The notes beneath the pieces are model-generated. The model saw only the letters and a program-made list of their open reading frames with translations, was not told where the DNA came from and made no database searches. Shown one piece after another: positions 59,704 through 61,381 of a DNA stretch of 61,381 nt. The translations under genes were made by a program, and so were the position numbers. Numbering within the stretch: the first letter of the stretch is position 1; each line of letters starts with the position of its first letter. The stretch is from NCBI GenBank assembly GCA_038326725.1, contig JBBQKI010000010.1, forward strand, positions 1 through 61,381. The letters run 5' to 3'. The stretch is from JBBQKI01 sp038326725 (GTDB lineage Bacteria > Bacteroidota > Bacteroidia > Flavobacteriales > Flavobacteriaceae).

Positions 59704-60363
59704 ATGAAGAAATACTTTTTTTTATTGGCTTTGCTTTTGCCTCTTTTGGCGATTGGCCAAGACAGTAACTTCGGAAACTGGATTATTTATTTCGGAAATA
59801 AGAAAATTGACAATAAATGGAACCTGCATCACGAAGTTCAATACCGAAATTATAACGCCATTGGTGATCTTGAGCAACTATTACTGCGCACAGGCCTGGG
59901 CTATAATCTTACCGAAAACAACAACAATTTACTGCTAGGTTACGGTTATATTTTAAGTGAAAACTACATTGGCGTTACCGACGATAAAAACACGGTAAAC
60001 GAGCATAGAATTTACCAACAGTTTATTACCAGACACCAAATAAGCCGTGTTGGCGTTCAGCATAGATATCGTTTTGAGCAACGTTTTGTGGAAGCTGATT
60101 TTAAACTTCGTTTTCGCTATTTTTTAAGCCTAAACGTTCCTTTGAATAATGCTGAAATAATTGACAAAACAATATATTTTTCGGCCTACAATGAAATTTT
60201 CCTAAATACAGAAAGCAGTGTTTTTGATAGAAACAGACTTTACTCGGGCCTGGGTTATAAACTGAACAAATCATTAAAGTTTGAAATTGGCTATATGAAC
60301 CAATTTCGTGCTGGAGGGAACGATCGCGATCAGCTGAACCTTATTACCTTTTTTAATTTTTAA
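59704..60363 (+). CDS. DUF2490-family putative outer-membrane beta-barrel
   Basis: The 219-residue protein has a signal peptide (MKKYFFLLALLLPLLAIGQ). Its mature part is made of alternating amphipathic strands (WNLHHEVQYRNYN, LLLRTGLGYNL, HRYRFEQRFV, LRFRYFLSLNVPL) and ends in a terminal aromatic, NLITFFNF, as outer-membrane barrels do. DUF2490 proteins have no assigned function. It lies between the carbonic anhydrase gene (125 bases upstream) and nhaA (9 bases downstream), which suggests a shared transcript. Confidence 0.85.
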   Translation: MKKYFFLLALLLPLLAIGQDSNFGNWIIYFGNKKIDNKWNLHHEVQYRNYNAIGDLEQLLLRTGLGYNLTENNNNLLLGYGYILSENYIGVTDDKNTVNEHRIYQQFITRHQISRVGVQHRYRFEQRFVEADFKLRFRYFLSLNVPLNNAEIIDKTIYFSAYNEIFLNTESSVFDRNRLYSGLGYKLNKSLKFEIGYMNQFRAGGNDRDQLNLITFFNF

Positions 60364-60372
60364 AACACCGCA

Positions 60373-61381
60373 ATGCCAAACACTAAAATTTTAAATCCTT
60401 TTCAGAAATTTACCAAAATTGAAAGCTTTAGCGGCATTTTACTGATGCTAGCCACTGTTATTGCGCTTATCTGGGCAAACTCTCCATTTTCAGATAGCTA
60501 CGTTTCGCTTTGGAACTCAAAGGTAGGTTTCAGTTTTACGGGTTTTGAACTTTATAAACCGCTACTACTTTGGATTAATGATTTGTTGATGGCCATCTTC
60601 TTTTTTGTAATTGGCCTTGAAATAAAACGGGAATTTTTGGTGGGCGAACTCAATTCTACAAAGAAAATGGTTTTTCCATTGGTGGGTGCTTTAGGCGGGA
60701 TGTTGTTTCCGGTATTGCTTTTCGTGTTTATAAACCAAAATCCTCAAACCGCAAGTGGCTGGGGCGTACCGATGGCTACAGATATTGCCTTCGCGCTAGC
60801 AATACTTAAACTACTGGGTGACAAAGTACCAATGGCGCTCAAAATTTTTCTTACGGCATTCGCTATTATAGATGATATGGGTGCGGTGCTAATCATAGCC
60901 ATTTTTTATAGCGGGAACATACAAATAATGATGCTGCTTTTTGCTTTGATATTATTAGCTCTGCTTTATTTTTTATCGTACAAAGGCATTTACTCAAAAT
61001 TTTTATTGGCGTTGGTGGGCGCTGTAGTATGGTTCCTATTTCTGAAAAGCGGAATACATCCTACAATTGCGGGGTTGCTTTTAGCATTTTCGGTGCCACT
61101 TCGGCAGAAAATAAATACGGAAACTTTTATAGATTCCATAAACCATATTTCTGAAAGAATAAAAACCAATCCAGAAAAAGCGAAACCCGTGCTTTCTGAA
61201 ATACAAATTGAGGCAATAGACAATCTGGAAGATTGGACATCAAAATACCAATCGCCGTTGCAGCATTTGGAGCACAGATTGCACGATTGGGTAGCCTATT
61301 TTATAATCCCGCTCTTTGCATTGGCAAATGCCGGAGTGGTACTTAATACAGATATCCCGCTAGACCAATCGCTCATCATAA
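60373..61381 (+). CDS. nhaA: Na+/H+ antiporter NhaA (second copy, cut by window end)
   Basis: The ATG at 60373 opens a frame of 336 codons that is still open at the last base. NhaA marks are LLMAIFFFVIGLEIKREFL, D137 in VPMATDIAFALAIL and D167-D168 in FAIIDDMGAVL. Unlike the copy at 56 kb, it has a charged loop of about 50 residues (about 240-290, NTETFIDSINHISERIK and on) before LQHLEHRLHDWVAYF. That longer build is common in Bacteroidota and actinobacteria. It starts 9 bases after the DUF2490 stop and is probably the last or a middle gene of the cassette. Confidence 0.92.
   Translation, partial: MPNTKILNPFQKFTKIESFSGILLMLATVIALIWANSPFSDSYVSLWNSKVGFSFTGFELYKPLLLWINDLLMAIFFFVIGLEIKREFLVGELNSTKKMVFPLVGALGGMLFPVLLFVFINQNPQTASGWGVPMATDIAFALAILKLLGDKVPMALKIFLTAFAIIDDMGAVLIIAIFYSGNIQIMMLLFALILLALLYFLSYKGIYSKFLLALVGAVVWFLFLKSGIHPTIAGLLLAFSVPLRQKINTETFIDSINHISERIKTNPEKAKPVLSEIQIEAIDNLEDWTSKYQSPLQHLEHRLHDWVAYFIIPLFALANAGVVLNTDIPLDQSLII

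Overview
The window is chromosomal DNA from a member of the Bacteroidota, almost certainly family Flavobacteriaceae. It is AT-rich, and many genes are preceded by the Bacteroidota sigma -7 box TAnnTTTG, often with a TTG about 20 bases upstream. It encodes PorX, the response regulator tied to type IX secretion, the lpxC-fabZ fusion typical of the phylum, a SusC-type receptor start and many small lipoproteins. The genus cannot be fixed from the sequence alone. Nearly all genes are vertical, core-type genes. No insertion sequence, prophage, CRISPR array or rRNA operon was seen.

Layout: 1-1.7 kb holds the start of an outer-membrane receptor gene, a decayed alpha/beta-hydrolase and a secreted coiled-coil protein. 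1.8-5.2 kb holds ychF, a PAP2 phosphatase and the cbpA-cbpM chaperone pair. 5.4-12.6 kb holds topoisomerase IV (parE, parC), a CHASE hybrid histidine kinase and a small lipoprotein. 12.6-17.5 kb holds an XRE regulator divergent from an M14 peptidase, then Lrp/AsnC, DinB, YihY and DJ-1/PfpI genes. 17.5-22.8 kb holds aroB, proline dehydrogenase, alanine dehydrogenase, a 45-residue lipoprotein overlapping a membrane-protein gene, and tsaE. 22.8-31.1 kb holds porX divergent from an HD hydrolase, then a lipid A cluster (lpxD, lpxC-fabZ, lpxA), efp, a second lpxD and an NTF2-like gene. 31.2-38.6 kb holds sucD, fabG, a vWA membrane protein, a prohibitin-like protein, a sodium/solute symporter and a frameshifted DUF2461 gene. 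38.6-44.1 kb holds nnr, a TlpA-type lipoprotein and a histidine ammonia-lyase. 44.2-52.8 kb holds clpC, gyrA, a TPR protein, an NlpC/P60 hydrolase and a thiolase. 52.9-57.4 kb holds a PgpH-like HD protein, a TauE-type exporter, nhaA and tRNA-Arg. The end, 57.5-61.4 kb, holds a candidate small RNA and a TetR-controlled cassette of periplasmic carbonic anhydrase, DUF2490 protein and a second nhaA cut by the window edge.

The most interesting candidate for an undescribed unit is the last cassette. A lipoprotein beta-carbonic anhydrase, an outer-membrane-like DUF2490 protein and a sodium/proton antiporter follow one promoter whose -33 region is covered by alternating inverted repeats, with a divergent TetR gene. 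This suggests coupling of periplasmic CO2 hydration (a proton source) to sodium extrusion. Other points worth checking are a 12-base palindrome shared by the XRE and M14 promoters, an orphan promoter-terminator pair that may be a small RNA next to tRNA-Arg, and an out-of-frame overlap between a tiny lipoprotein gene and a membrane-protein gene.
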